Below are positions 36,238 through 48,157 of a DNA stretch of 64,000 nucleotides, one piece after another; the first letter of the stretch is position 1; the number at the start of each line of letters is the position of its first letter. A program made the position numbers and the translations under genes. The notes under the pieces are model-generated. The model saw nothing but the letters and a program-made list of their open reading frames with translations. It searched no databases and was not told the DNA's origin. Source of the stretch: Odiellus spinosus. Its lineage: Eukaryota; Arthropoda; Arachnida; Opiliones; Phalangiidae. The stretch lies in the NCBI GenBank assembly GCA_963920705.1, contig OY987225.1:32341458-32405457 (forward strand), given 5' to 3'.

Positions 36238-36976
36238 CAGGATGACCACTTTACCTATATTTTCACCTCCTTCCTATTTTCTCCTATAATTTAATGACAA
36301 TTCCTATAATCTCCTATATTTCTACTCAAAATCTCTAGTTAAGGGTAAAGTTATAAATCATACTGTCAGCTGTGGCTGTATAAAATGATTTCAGCTTAGC
36401 TGTACATTTTCCAGTTAAAATAGTCTGTAAAATTCCATACTATTTAAGCAATTGGATCATATTAATACCGTGTTTAAACCGGTGGCGAGAGTTGTGATGC
36501 AATAATGAACATGGTTCCTACTTTTAATTATTTTCCTATTTTATCATATATTTTACACTTATTTCTTCCTATTTTATCCTATATTTTACATAAAATTCTT
36601 CCTATTTTATCCTATATTTTACATAAAATTCTTCCTATTTTATCCTATATTTTACATAAAATTCTTCCTATTTTATCCTATATTTTACATAAAATTCTTC
36701 CTATTTTATCCTATTTTATCCTATATTTTACATAAAATTCTTCCTATTTTATCCTATATTTTACATAAAATTCTTCCTATTTTATCCTATATTTTACATA
36801 AAATTCTTCCTATTTTATCCTATATTTTACATAAAATTCTTCCTATTTTATCCTATATTTTACATAAAATTCTTCCTATTTTATCCTATATTTTACATAA
36901 AATTCTTCCAATATTTTCCTATATTTCGCCAAGAAATTTCCTATGTAGGATTTTCAAATTTTCAGTGGTCACCCTG
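36238..36976. mobile_element. hAT-like non-autonomous element with internal minisatellite
   Basis: Starts CAGGATGACCACT and ends AGTGGTCACCCTG, a good inverted pair of the CAGGG type. About half of its length is the 33-bp array at 36530-36905. No clean target duplication. Confidence 0.75.
36530..36905 (+). repeat. 33-bp minisatellite inside the hAT-like element, about 11 copies
   Basis: TTCCTATTTTATCCTATA then TTTTACATAAAATTC. Near-identical units. The open frame at 36505-36735 is just this repeat read through, since 33 is divisible by 3. Confidence 0.95.
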
Positions 36977-37021
36977 GGTAAACATTTTTACAGGTGCTTT
37001 TAGAGATAGTTAGTATTCTAT

Positions 37022-37112
37022 TTTGATGTTAAAGTTTTAATTTCTAGTTTAATATTTGTTTATAATAATTTTTCTGTTGGATTAGGCCTATTTGTTAGGT
37101 TTCGTTCTCCCT
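37022..37112. mobile_element. TTAA-MITE family A, right arm only
   Basis: TTTCTAGTTTAATATTTG, GTTGGATTAGGCCTATTTG and GTTTCGTTCTCCC before TTTAA match the right arm of 23614-24030. It directly follows the hAT-like element. Confidence 0.65.
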
Positions 37113-37116
37113 TTAA

Positions 37117-38921
37117 GTGTGTGACCTTTGTAAATTACAAAGACAGAAGAGGAGTGGGGTTAGATTAATACGTTCCAGTTTTGAGTACGCACTCGTATTC
37201 TTGGTTTAATTTTACGCAACATTCGTGTTCGGTTAAAGGGTTCCCTTCTTGGACAACCTAGAAGAGGGAGTTAAAGATATCCTTGGCTCGCGAATCTGAA
37301 TCTCTATGATGCTAATTATGATAGGGATTCTAGTTTGGCTCTCCTCCAATCATCTCTCTGACCCTATAGGCATGTTTATATCATCCTTATGACATCCTGA
37401 CGCTTTCAAGTTTGGCCCGTATCCTTATTAATTAGACTAGTATACGATATCACTATACCTCGGTAACTATATTTAGTATATCTTAACCTTTATCGTGCCT
37501 AGATATAGCGTATACCTCGCGAGATATTATCCAATATAATTTGGGTAATAATGTTTGAGCTTGGTTTATCCTTAGTTCAATATTGATATTACCTAATTTA
37601 ATCCCCAGAAAATCCGCTATCCTTTCGAATTTTAATCGACCTATCTCTTAATATGGTAATTAACCATTATCTGGTAATTAATAAAGGTGGGAAAATGGTA
37701 ATTACATCGCATATACCTGTTTCGTGAATGCGCTTTGGCTCTAGAAATTCAAATTTCATGTCCTTTCAAGATAATTTTAGAATTTTCTCTATTGATTAGT
37801 TTATGAATCGTAAATTAGATTTAAATATTTATATCTTAGGATAATTAATACTTATTTTAAAGCATTTGTTAAACCTTTTTAACCACAACGAAAAAATATC
37901 TTATGATTTAAAATTTAACTTGTATTTAAAGGAAACATCAATTTCAATCGAATTATTGATTAACTGCGATTAAGATATTAACCTTAAATGTTAAGTATTT
38001 AATTAAACCGGTAGTTAAGTTAATTTATATTGAATTTATCTTGAATTTAATTTAAAATTAAGTTAAAGTTACGACTTAAATTTTAATTCTGAAAGATGTC
38101 GTAGGTATGTGGATTTCTAATCAATACGTACAATCGTTATATTGATCCATTAAATTAAATTTAATAATAATTAAATCCTTGTATAAATTTCCGTAAATTT
38201 AATACCAAAAATTTATAATAAATGGGATAATTTATAGTTACTATGGTAACGAATAATATTATTATTTAAAATTTCTAACATATTTTGCAAAAAATGATAA
38301 AAATAATCGAGCCAAAAATAATTAAAATCAATTTAAAAATTTATTTAAATCTGACTTAACTTTAATTACGATCTGTACTGATAAAGACGTAACTTATCAC
38401 GAGATGGCGAAACTTACTTACAAGTCTGGAACCAATCAATAAAAGGCGGGATTCGCTAAGCGCGTGATTGGTCGTATTAAATCGTTTAAACACGACAACA
38501 GAATTTGGGAGACTCCAATTTAGTATTTACTTCCATGTTTATCGCGTCATAATAGGTTTAGTGTGTTCGTATAGAGTTATAATCTATTATCTGACTGTTT
38601 AATCGGCCTAAGCGAACACCCTCGGGATTAGAGCTTATTACCCCCCCCCCCCTCTCTCTGTAGATATAACGAGTTTAATCTTAGTAAAGGTCTTAACAAG
38701 ATGTTCCACCTTGACGCGACGTGCGCGTGATATTGTTTAAAGGTTAAGACTCACCAATATCCCCTTTTTAATATTTTTAAAACGTCTCCCAATTAATGGA
38801 AACTTTTAAATTAAAAAAAATATGAATTAAGTTCAAAGTGATTTTTTTTTAATTGATTTTGCTAGTTAAACATTCTGGAAGTGTAACTGCAAGAATTGTA
38901 CAAAAATCGGAAACTTTATTG
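37117..38921. other. No gene seen
   Basis: AT-rich. A C12 run is at 38641-38652. ACCAATCA and its reverse TGATTGGT occur 40 bases apart near 38432-38473. Confidence 0.45.
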
Positions 38922-39150
38922 GCAATCAATTAAAAGGAGAACCTCCGACGAATCAAAAGACGACCCTGTACCCTTGTATTAATAAAATCCCCGCGACACG
39001 TGCGCTAAATCTCGTCCTCGATTATTTTCACGCGCATAATCGCGCCTACAACTGCGCGTGTCGCGCGCGATTATTTTACGAATCCGAAAGGGGAGTGGGT
39101 GGAGTCTTAATTTTGATTCGTCGGAGGTTCTCCTTTTAATGGATTACCAA
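38922..39150. mobile_element. Foldback MITE family B core (free copy)
   Basis: AATTAAAAGGAGAACCTCCG at about 38929 is mirrored by CGGAGGTTCTCCTTTTAAT at about 39122, each followed inwards by ACGAATCAAAA or its reverse. The centre is CG-rich (GCGCGTGTCGCGCGCG). The same core sits inside the TTAA element at 47088-47501. Confidence 0.8.
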
Positions 39151-40599
39151 AATCTGAATCTTTTTCCTATTTCTTTGCGCAATTTAGACAATTTTCTCAA
39201 ATGTTTTATTACGCGAGCTAGCCTTTGATAACCACTACCACCCATGCAGGATATCAGATCAAAGATAAAAGTACAAGATTCGCTGATACTTGATCTTTAA
39301 TATCTAGTCGAATAATGCCTTTTAGCAATATTACAATCTCAGGGAGGATAGGCGGGACTTGATTAAGGTATAGAGGGAGGAACTTGAGGGATTAAACGAG
39401 ATTACGTGATCCGATGGGTTTCGTAATATTAAGCCCGATCTTGATCCCCGACCAATTTCGATAACGTAATCTATAAAGACAGCGTAATATCTCGCCTAGG
39501 CCCATCTTCCTTACGCACCCTGTTGTATTACGGAAGGTATTAACCATTGTAAGGTCTAATATCCCCTCCATCTCGGAGCCCATTTACCCAGTATGCGTGA
39601 TGTCTAACTAATTTTAAATGCTTTTGTTTCTAAATTCTCTTACCATAAGTAAAGAAAGCTATTATAAACGTATGCCATTGTCTCTATGCTCGCTAGATTT
39701 AAAATTGAGGGAATTTTTTTAAATTTAAAATCTAGTTAACGCGTTTGATTTTCAAAAAATTGAAATCATATTTTCAATCTCATGACGAATCTTTTTTTAA
39801 GCGTTTGAATCAACACGTATCCCCTTATTGAGAGTTAAGACAAGAAATAGGGTAGTGGTTCCTTTTTCAAAGAAGGTTTTTCTTAACCCTAAGGCAGCAT
39901 CTTCAAAAACGAGAGTACTCGAAAAGCTACGGCTCAAACAGTGTGTAGAATGCAACCTAGCTTATTTAGATAAAATTTACTATTAAACAAAAAAAAAAAA
40001 TGGTTATAGACTCAGTTTTCTTCTTGCCAATTGGTTGTTAGTATAGATTTGATCAAGTCTACCCCCTCAATAACAACGGAATTAAGCGTATTTAGGTTCT
40101 AGAAGCAATAGAGTTCAGAGGTATGAAGTTACAGATACCTGTAATGACGTCAATATATCTCTGGACGTACCCCTTTTATCGCGTTGTTTCTAAGATAGTG
40201 GATGAACTATATATTAAGGGGGGGGGTATAATATGTTTGGGGGGCTAGCTTCGGGGCCTATTAATGGGCCCAGGATCCTTGATGCTACTCTAGTTCATTA
40301 GCGATTTCTCTCCGGTTAAAAGTTAGCCACCGTGCAACGAACATATGTATAAGGGTAGGTACCCCATCGTCTTTCTGCCTCCGAAGAGAAACGGCTAGGC
40401 GAGAATTTAAGCCTATACATAGGAATCGTTCACCGAAATAAACCGAATAAGATTGTCAAAGTCATGGAAGAGAAATACTTTAAATAGAGGTTGAAATGAA
40501 AATATTACAACATCTTTATTTGGGAAATTTGAGATTAGACTCCCTGGCCAATCAGAGGGTTTTGATAATTCACACGCGGTTTAGAAAATAATTTCTTAT
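39151..40599. other. No gene seen
   Basis: A relic TTAA-MITE end (GTAGAATGCAACCTAGC) is near 39946; a G9 run is near 40220. Confidence 0.45.
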
Positions 40600-40680
40600 A
40601 GCTTCATCTATCGGTTTTTGAAACCGAATCGGTACGTAAAGGCCTGTTCGAGAAATCGAATCAAAACGATTCGAGGAGTA
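40600..40680 (-). repeat. Dispersed repeat R3, reverse copy
   Basis: CTTCATCTATCGGTTTTTGA, AAACCGAATC and GAGAAATCGAATC match the reverse of 43200-43280. Confidence 0.6.
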
Positions 40681-40685
40681 ACAAA

Positions 40686-40868
40686 AGCTGCGTTCACACT
40701 ACAGACTTTGAAACCGTTTTGAACCGTTCTGGAAAGGTCAATTTTTAAAATTTTGGGGTCGCCAGTTTAGGTTTTTGATCAAGAAACAAAATTAATATCT
40801 TGGAAAGTCGATTTGAACATTCGAAACGGTTTGAAAACGGTTCCGAAGTGTCAAGTGTGAACGTAGCT
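40686..40868. mobile_element. Small MITE with AGCTGCGTTCACACT ends
   Basis: 183 bp: AGCTGCGTTCACACT at the left and AGTGTGAACGTAGCT at the right. Inner AAACCGTTTTGAA and CGGTTTGAAAACGG are also mirrored. Target duplication unclear. Confidence 0.75.
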
Positions 40869-41699
40869 AAAACTCCCTGATTTATTATCCCTTTAAAAAT
40901 AAACTTTCACAAGCAACTTAAGGATTGACTTAAATGATTTTTTTACAAGTTTGTTAAAAAAAAAATAATTAAGAGTTTCTGATTGGCCATATTTTACCAT
41001 CACTAAGACTCAAATCTAACCAATATTAATTTTATAATTAAATTTTCGTACTGAAAAGATTTAGAGATTAATTTCGAAATCTTGGTGTTTCTTTAAAACA
41101 ATTGGTTTTTACCCTTTATTTATACGTTGGCGTTAGGAAATCCATCCTTTTCTTTGGTTCGTTCACCTCGAGGCGTGTTCGGCTTCATCCATTGGATAGA
41201 CAATGGGATATTCGTAGGGAGGATGGAGAGGGGAGAGAGAGCTAGTTGAGGGTTGGGAGTTTTGGTTGGGGTATTCTTGGCTAATTGCTAATCATTAAGT
41301 AAGTTCCCTCAGCGTAACCCCCTAGACCCCCGCGAAACTATGTGGCTGTGAAGGAGGATTGGGGTACTGGGGAGAAGGTTGGAAGCATCTAGCATTCGTT
41401 TTAATTTCTTCTCCTTTTCGGACACCCCCCAAACTTATCTCCTTTTACTTTCCTTCACCCTCACAACATCCTACAGCTTGAATTTGGGGTCTTTTTCTTT
41501 CTGCTCAAACTAATAATGGTTCTGTGCCCGCCACTATTTCTCAGACCACCCTTTTTTTTTTTCTTACGCGTTTCTTAGAGGATTAGTTAATTGGCTTATT
41601 TGGTTAAAAATGTTTTATTATTACTTTTGATTAATGTTTGCCCTGTACTAATTTTATTTATTTATTACGGATGGTCTGTTATATTTAAATCTAATTTCA
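40869..41699. other. No gene seen
   Basis: AT-rich DNA with a C-rich patch near 41420; nothing recognised. Confidence 0.45.
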
Positions 41700-41895
41700 A
41701 ACGTCGATTAAAACTAAAAAATGCTGGCCTATTATTTTAATGTTAGGACATTACAAGCGCTGTTGAAATCTGAAATAATGATTGGCCCAAATTTATTAGA
41801 TATTTTACCAAACTTTAGAAATTAATTTAAGTAATAAAAACTTGTTTAAAAATTCCGAAAATAAATTTAATAGATGTTCAATTTTTAGCTCCACA
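41700..41895 (-). mobile_element. MITE family G, right half
   Basis: GGCCTATTATTTTAATGTTA, GACATTACAAGCGCTGTTGA and ATGATTGGCCCAAATTTAT match the inverted half of the 1555 and 26935 copies. Confidence 0.6.
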
Positions 41896-42028
41896 AATTG
41901 AGCTATAAAAAATTAAATACGGTCGAAATAATATAAATTATACTTAAATTCAAAAAAACTTGTGTTTAAGGTGTTTTTTCTAGGAAAACTTTTTCCCAAT
42001 TCATTTCATGTTTTCTCAATTTGCTAAT

Positions 42029-42232
42029 GTAGCGTTAGTGACCGACATTTAGCGTTAGTGACCGACATTTAGCGTTAGTGACCGACATTTAGCGTTAGTG
42101 ACCGACATTTAGCGTTAGTGACCGACATTTAGCGTTAGTGACCGACATTTAGCGTTAGTGACCGACATTTAGCGTTAGTGACCGACATTTAGCGTTAGTG
42201 ACCGACATTTAGCGTTAGTTACCGACATACAG
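42029..42232 (+). repeat. 20-bp satellite, 10 near-identical copies
   Basis: GCGTTAGTGACCGACA with ATTTA between; only the last unit differs visibly. Such uniformity means recent expansion or slippage. Confidence 0.98.
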
Positions 42233-43129
42233 AAATTGTTACATATATTATAATTATATAATTATATAATAATAGATTATATCGAATAACAATATTTTAT
42301 AAATAACATTACAATGAGGATATATCTCAACCGCAATGCGGTAGACCAAAATTTACAAGGCACGAAACTAAATTTAAAACAGAAATGGAGCTATAATATA
42401 ACCCAGATAATAAACAAGGAAATACTCTTTACGTTTCTATTCTTCTTATATAACCAAAAAAATAACAACTACCCTAGGTAGAAAAATTGTTGAAAAAAAT
42501 GGATACGAGGTATGTCAGGGTAAAAAGCGCGTAGGCGCTAACAGCCTCCCACATCTGTAAGATAAAAGAGATGTTACCTTTTGTATTCGATGAAAACTAG
42601 AGCACGTGGAATGTCGTCCGCGCGCGCGTGATAAATTTCAAAGTAGGCTTAGAAAGGGCTTAGAAAATATAACACGATTTTTCTTACTAGCCTCCTAAGA
42701 GAACACTACGTCAAAAAATAAAAAAATAAAAAAAATCGAATGAAGATCAAAGTGTATTTTAGAAAATCTTTCGGAGCAAACCTTCCCCTCCCTTCTCCCT
42801 TCTCTCTGGTGAGGTCTTGAAACTCGCAAAGTGTTAGGAGATGTCCGGTCCCCTCTTTCTCGCCGCGCTATCCCTAATAGCTTTAACACGTTATAAAAGC
42901 ATCGTTGTTAAAGCGCTTACGTGATCGGAGCGATTTCAAAGTCACTCCATCCCATTTCCACTCCATCCAACCACCCCGATTTCATCTCACCTCTTACATA
43001 CTTACTCTTCTCATCCCCAAAACGAGTCCGCCACCCCCCCCCCCCCCCAGAATATTTATGAACTTAAAGAGGTACTGAAAAGAATTAATTTTATTATAAT
43101 TATTACGTAAATATATAAATGATATTAAT
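42233..43129. other. No gene seen
   Basis: Includes a C15 run at 43034-43048. The minus-strand frame at 42695-42889 is unrecognised. Confidence 0.45.
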
Positions 43130-43350
43130 AAGGCCTTGGAATCGATTTAAACCGTTTTAAAACGTTTCCCTAGAGTCGTGTGAATGGGAAATCGTTTTCT
43201 CTCAAATCGATTTGATTCGATTTCTCGAAACTGCTTCGGGAACCAGTTTCGGTTTCAACAACCGATAGATGAAGCTACGATAAATCGATTGATAAAGATA
43301 ATGCGTGAACACGTGATAAAGATTCCTGGCGATTTGAATATCGTTTCAAA
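43130..43350 (+). repeat. Dispersed repeat R3
   Basis: TGATTCGATTTCTCGAAAC, TTTCGGTTTCAACAACC and GATAGATGAAGCT are the reverse of 40600-40680. An adjoining AAACCGTTTTAAAACG resembles the small MITE at 40686, so the two may once have been one element. Confidence 0.55.
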
Positions 43351-43361
43351 TCGATTAAGAA

Positions 43362-43440
43362 ATGATATATATTTTGAATCTTTTTTTTAACGATCTTTCT
43401 TGAAAATGATACTCAATTTTCATTTCATTGTTCCTTTAAG
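43362..43440 (+). mobile_element. MITE family C, right end only
   Basis: ATATATTTTGAATC, AACGATCTTTCTTGAAAATG and ACTCAATTTTCATTTC. Confidence 0.55.
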
Positions 43441-44419
43441 GAAGGGTTAAATTTTGTTTGGAGAATCCGGGCGTCGAGTTTGTTAACTTTTGGTCGCTCG
43501 TTGGTGGTTTTCTAGGAATTGATTAGCTTTATATTTTAAGCTCTGAACGAGAGTATTTTGCATGAGACGCGCCTTCACCCAAAACATCTTTTATTTATAA
43601 AGTGCTTCGCCATATTCCCGACGTCTGATCCTAGGAAAAAGTTAAAATTACTCGTGAAAAATCTTATTTTCTATGAGAATTTGTCTTCCTTCTTAGAATG
43701 CTCTTGATAATAACGATATTCTAACGCAAATTTTCGATAGATATATATAATTTTGCAAATTAATATTGAATTGATGAGTTTTTGAAAGTTTCAAAATCGT
43801 CTGCTATTTAAAATAGACTGTGATAAATCTATTTGTAGTTCGGGAATCTTTTTAAAGGATATTATTATTATATTATGCATATTTTTATGCCACAAAACTA
43901 TTTAATATAGCTAGTTTTAATCATAATTTAAACTAAATATAATTAAAAATTCATAATTCATACCTTTACAAAAATTCTAAATATAAATAAACCCACACAT
44001 TTACTCCGGCTAACTATTGTTACCGATTTAAATTTATGTAGTATTAAATATTCATGAATATATTAAAAATAAAAACTCTTAAAGTTGAGGTTTTTTTTTT
44101 TACAAAAAATGCAATGCATAATTCATGGGAAAGATCTTGCAGTCTGAGCTAAATCCTCCACTTCCGAAGGTGTGTTATCATTTAAATTTTTGTACTTATG
44201 AAATTTAACATTGTGTATAAATGCGCTTCAGCTTCCGTTAGTTTGCAATCTGTTCTTGAAAAAATTAAAAAAAAAGGAAAGAAAAATGGATGACAAGAAA
44301 CAGATTGTCGCTTACTCAAATCATCGATTAAATATTTCCCCGCGAGCCTTTCCCACGCGCGGTTTGGTTTTCCCTTCTGTTACAATTAATCGAGTTTCTT
44401 AATCGATTGTTCCTTGACA
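43441..44419. other. No gene seen
   Basis: AT-rich; a weak R1 copy (TTAACATTGTGTATAAATGC) is at about 44206. Confidence 0.45.
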
Positions 44420-44690
44420 TTGAAAATCAGGTGCGCGCGCGACCAATGAAAAATGATTTCATTTTTTGCTGGCCGGCGCGCGCGCGCTTTTATCGTATCC
44501 GCGTGCCTTTTGGCGGGAGAATTATGGCGCGAACGTAAAATATTGGCGGGAAACGACCCCACGAGAGAAATATTATTGGGGAATTTACTATAGCCTGGCT
44601 TTTAGGCCCCAACGTCTAGCTCCCACGCAACTATATGCTAGGGAGGTTTTTGGCGCGAGCTATTTTCGCGATAAAAGGTGTAAGAAAACT
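44420..44690. other. CG-rich patch with GCGC runs
   Basis: GTGCGCGCGCGACC and GGCCGGCGCGCGCGCGC flank AATGATTTCATTTTTTG. GGCGGGAGA and GGCGGGAAACG lie just beyond. No gene recognised. Confidence 0.4.
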
Positions 44691-45962
44691 TCGATTTTGA
44701 TATCTTACAGCTAGATTAACGTAACTTAACTTTTTTTGGTTTTATTACTGGGGAGCGTACAAGTTCCATTTCAACACAAAAATATAAGCATCCCAAGGAA
44801 AGTTCGGGACCATATATGAAAGGTATTCAACGTCACAAGATACAAAGGCATTCATTTTCTTTTTGTCCCACAACCGCAACAGTTAAATTCCCCTTGGATA
44901 TGACGTCAATCCACCCCTAGTCCAATTAATTTGAAATCTCCCGCATCTCCGATGTAATCCCCTTCTTTAAAAGCTCTTCGGTACTAGTTTTTTTCGCGTG
45001 TCAAAACTTAAGCCTCGTCGTACGCGTTTGAATTGAATGTCCACCTTTACAATTCCACACGTGTTTAGTTTATTGTAAATCAAACCTAAATCCAAATGAA
45101 CCATTTTTTGCGCGAATGAATTATGATAATTAGTAATACCGTTTAAATTCCTTATAAATATTTAATTGAATCATATTTATATACCCATAGAACAAGCTTT
45201 ATGTGTAGGAAAGACGTTTTAGCATCGAGTTGACCATTTCGAAAAGGTTTTTGGGTGGTTGGGAAGTCCCACCTTTATCTGGCGGTCATTGATATCCAAT
45301 GGACTCCCCGTGGGGGTCTAGCCTCTTTTCGCTCTTTTATGGTGTCTCGACGGGAGGGTTCATCCACCTTCTCCCCCCCCCCTCCTGGCATGACACCCCC
45401 TCCCAGTCCTCTCCTTCATTTTTGGAAGGTTCTCTTTGTTCTTTTCCGGATGGTTTTAGGGGTTAGTAGAGGGAGGAGTTGATGTTGGTTAGCCGTTTCT
45501 ATCTCCGGGGTGACTGTTGCTCTTGGTTACACACTTAACACTTATCACTTTTTACCTTTCGAGAATTTGACAGCCGATTTTTTCTCTTTTTTGGAACCTC
45601 TCTCTCTTTCTCTCTTTCTCCCGTGTCTTTTGTAGTTATTCCCTTACTGTCCAGTTACTTAATTAATTTTTACTAACTTTCTTCCAAAGTCGAAACTAAT
45701 TCTCCCTTCTTTGGCACCTTTTATTTTCCAATAATGGGCTCGGACCTTTAGATAATCGGTTTTTATTGGACGAATTTGAACTCTATTCAGACTTCTTTTG
45801 GCTATTTTTATTCGTTTATATTTGTAAAAAAAACAAATATGATTAATCGCTTCCCCTACCTATAGTTGTTTCAATTTTTAGTTTCAGGAAGAGGTTTAGA
45901 CAAAAATTAGGCTTAGCACCTTTTTTTTAAACATTTAATTCTGATTTTGTTTTAAATTTAAC
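44691..45962. other. No supported gene
   Basis: Open frame 45255-45482 (+) crosses a C-rich low-complexity stretch and is unrecognised. Confidence 0.45.
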
Positions 45963-46315
45963 CAGAAGTAGATGAAACCCTCCTTTGAAGTCTACTACTC
46001 TAATGTTCCATATAGCGCTCCTCTCTGTATGGGTAAAATTCCCAATTTTTCGAGATCGGAGGGGTCCTACTTCATACCCCCCTGTCTACGGAAAATTGGA
46101 AATTCTCTCTCTCCACAAACGACGACGTTTTTTTGACGAACTCCGAGGCTGCTAGAGATATTCGCTCGACGAACTCCCGCTCTGAAAATATCTACCGTTA
46201 GGAGGCGTACGAATCGCGCTTTTTGAAACTAACCCATACAGAGAGGGGTAGACAAGACCCGGGAAGACAAGACCCGGGAGTAATAGACTTCAAAGGAGGG
46301 TTTCATCGGCTTCTG
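45963..46315 (-). mobile_element. Foldback MITE family F1, copy 2 (7-bp TSD)
   Basis: Reverse orientation to the other two copies. Ends CAGAAGTAGATGAAACCCTC and GGTTTCATCGGCTTCTG. Target duplication ATTTAAC at 45956-45962 and 46316-46322. A tandem AGACAAGACCCGGG duplication near 46251-46277 accounts for its extra 15 bp. Confidence 0.92.
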
Positions 46316-46322
46316 ATTTAAC

Positions 46323-47083
46323 AAGTATAGTTCATTTGGGGTCGTGTAAATTAAAAATTATAAAATATTCAAGCCGTCTGAGAAATTTCTTTTAAAACTT
46401 GGTCTTAAAATTAACTTTTTGGAATAGGACTTATTTTTGCTCGGATATATTTAATACTTCATTACAAGAACTTGTTCCAACACTTCCTATATATTGTATA
46501 TTATGTTTTATATACGTACTTCCGGTCAAATGGAGAAAACGTTAAGCGGATTGATACAAGTTGTAACGTATCATAGGAAAAAAAGTAGTACTCTTCCATT
46601 TATACGTTTTAGTGCCTTTTCATTTCAGCTAGGCTCTATCAATGTGTAAGGTCTCCGAAGGCTTATTGCTGTATCATCATTTATTCACGAAAGAATAGTA
46701 TAGAAATTCAAGTCTTTAACTCTTAACTCGCTGAAAACTCAGCTTGATTCGTATTCCATCATTTTGTTCTCGAAGTTTTGCAAAACTATAAAAGCCGGAG
46801 GCAGATTATTACAAAATGTTAAACCTCGTCTAAGATAAAAATAGTTTCACCGAAATGGTCGTGATTTAACAAGAGCTTAGATCTCTCTTGTTCTCGGGGC
46901 ACCCTTAATCCTATAAGATAGCGAATATTCTATAATATGGTCTACCCCACCTCTTAACTGTAATTTCTTTACTAAGAAGTAAATGAAGGCCTTAGCCTCG
47001 CCTGCGCTACAAGGTCGAGGTGAAATTAACCCTATATCACGTGATTATCAGTACGTCCGAGCTACGCTGCGCTATATATTCAA
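46323..47083. other. No gene; one reverse R1 repeat
   Basis: A reverse R1 copy is at 46525-46590 (AGCGGATTGATACAAG ... CGTATCATAGG). Otherwise nothing recognised. Confidence 0.45.
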
Positions 47084-47087
47084 TTAA

Positions 47088-47501
47088 AGGGAGAGTGAAG
47101 TCGGATTCTAATTTTAAAAATAAGACTTGTTTGTCTAAATTTTGCAAAAAAACCGAATTCTGATTTCGGTATTGAATTGAACTAGGAGAACCTTCGACTA
47201 ATCAAAAGACTTGTACCTTTGTCATCATTATACCCTCGTCACGCGCTGTTGCACGCGCGTTTGTGCACGTGAAAATAATCAAGAACGTGATTAGTTGGAT
47301 TCAAATAGTGAATACCGCAGCACGTGTCGCGGGGATTTTATTAATCCAAAGGTAGTCGAAGATTCTCATTTTAATTGAATGCCAAAATCTCATGGTTTCC
47401 CATTTTTTGTACAATTCCTGAATATTTTACTATCCAAATATGTCTTATTTTTAAAAATAGAATTGATAAAAATTTACTAAATTTTTCTCTTCACTCTCCC
47501 T
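47088..47501. mobile_element. TTAA-type MITE carrying a family B foldback core
   Basis: 414 bp with exact TTAA on both sides (47084-47087, 47502-47505). Ends AGGGAGAGTGAAG and CTTCACTCTCCCT. The middle contains the palindromic core of 38922-39150 (GGAGAACCTTCGACTAATC ... TCGAAGATTCTCATTTTAAT), so one element sits inside another or the two share an ancestor. Confidence 0.88.
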
Positions 47502-47505
47502 TTAA

Positions 47506-48067
47506 CTTTAGATCGTAGAGTTTAAATGGGATAGTTGTTTTTTACGCGCTGCAAACATAGAGCGATACCGTCTTTATCGTCTCGAGATCAAGTATGCCGG
47601 AACGCGTGCTGAAAGGGAACTGGGGGATCATTCGTAAATGTTAATCATTCAACTCTCTAAATATCTCGTCAGTCAATACGGGAATAGATTAAGAAGCCTG
47701 TCGATTCTAGGAAATTCTCATTGGGAATATGCATTACCAACCTTTCTCTGTAACCTATTGGGATTCTCGTGTTAGAGAATTCGGTTTATTTCGTTTACGG
47801 ACCAAGGCTTAACTTTGTTACAATGTTATAATTTGTATTCTCAGTCGCGAATTATCAAATGTAACTCAAACCTGTTTGGCTATAAATTTTGAAGAGAGAG
47901 CTTGTTTTGGGGCATATATTTCTGACTTGGAAACCTGAACAATATTGAATAATTAAATTATATGATTAATTAAATGGGATATACGCGATTTTGAAAGCCA
48001 CTTTTAGCAGACGACGTTAGGTCCTAGTGGAGAGACGAACGGTGCTCCAATTTTAACAGGAAACCGA
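47506..48067. other. No gene seen
   Basis: No recognised feature. Confidence 0.45.
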
Positions 48068-48157
48068 TGCGCGGCAGGTAAAACACTTCTACAGGCGCGA
48101 AGTCGTAATGTTAATCGACATAGCCCCTGTAAAAGTGTTTCACCTGTCGCGCTTTGT
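48068..48157. repeat. Hairpin-forming inverted repeat
   Basis: GCGCGGCAGGTAAAACACTT pairs with AAGTGTTTCACCTGTCGCGC over about 27 bp, loop about 30 bases. Could be the core of a small foldback element or a hairpin transcript. Confidence 0.65.

Noticed and set aside
36505-36735. Repetitive protein-like frame on the plus strand
   Set aside because: It is a read-through of a 33-bp minisatellite, whose length is a multiple of three.
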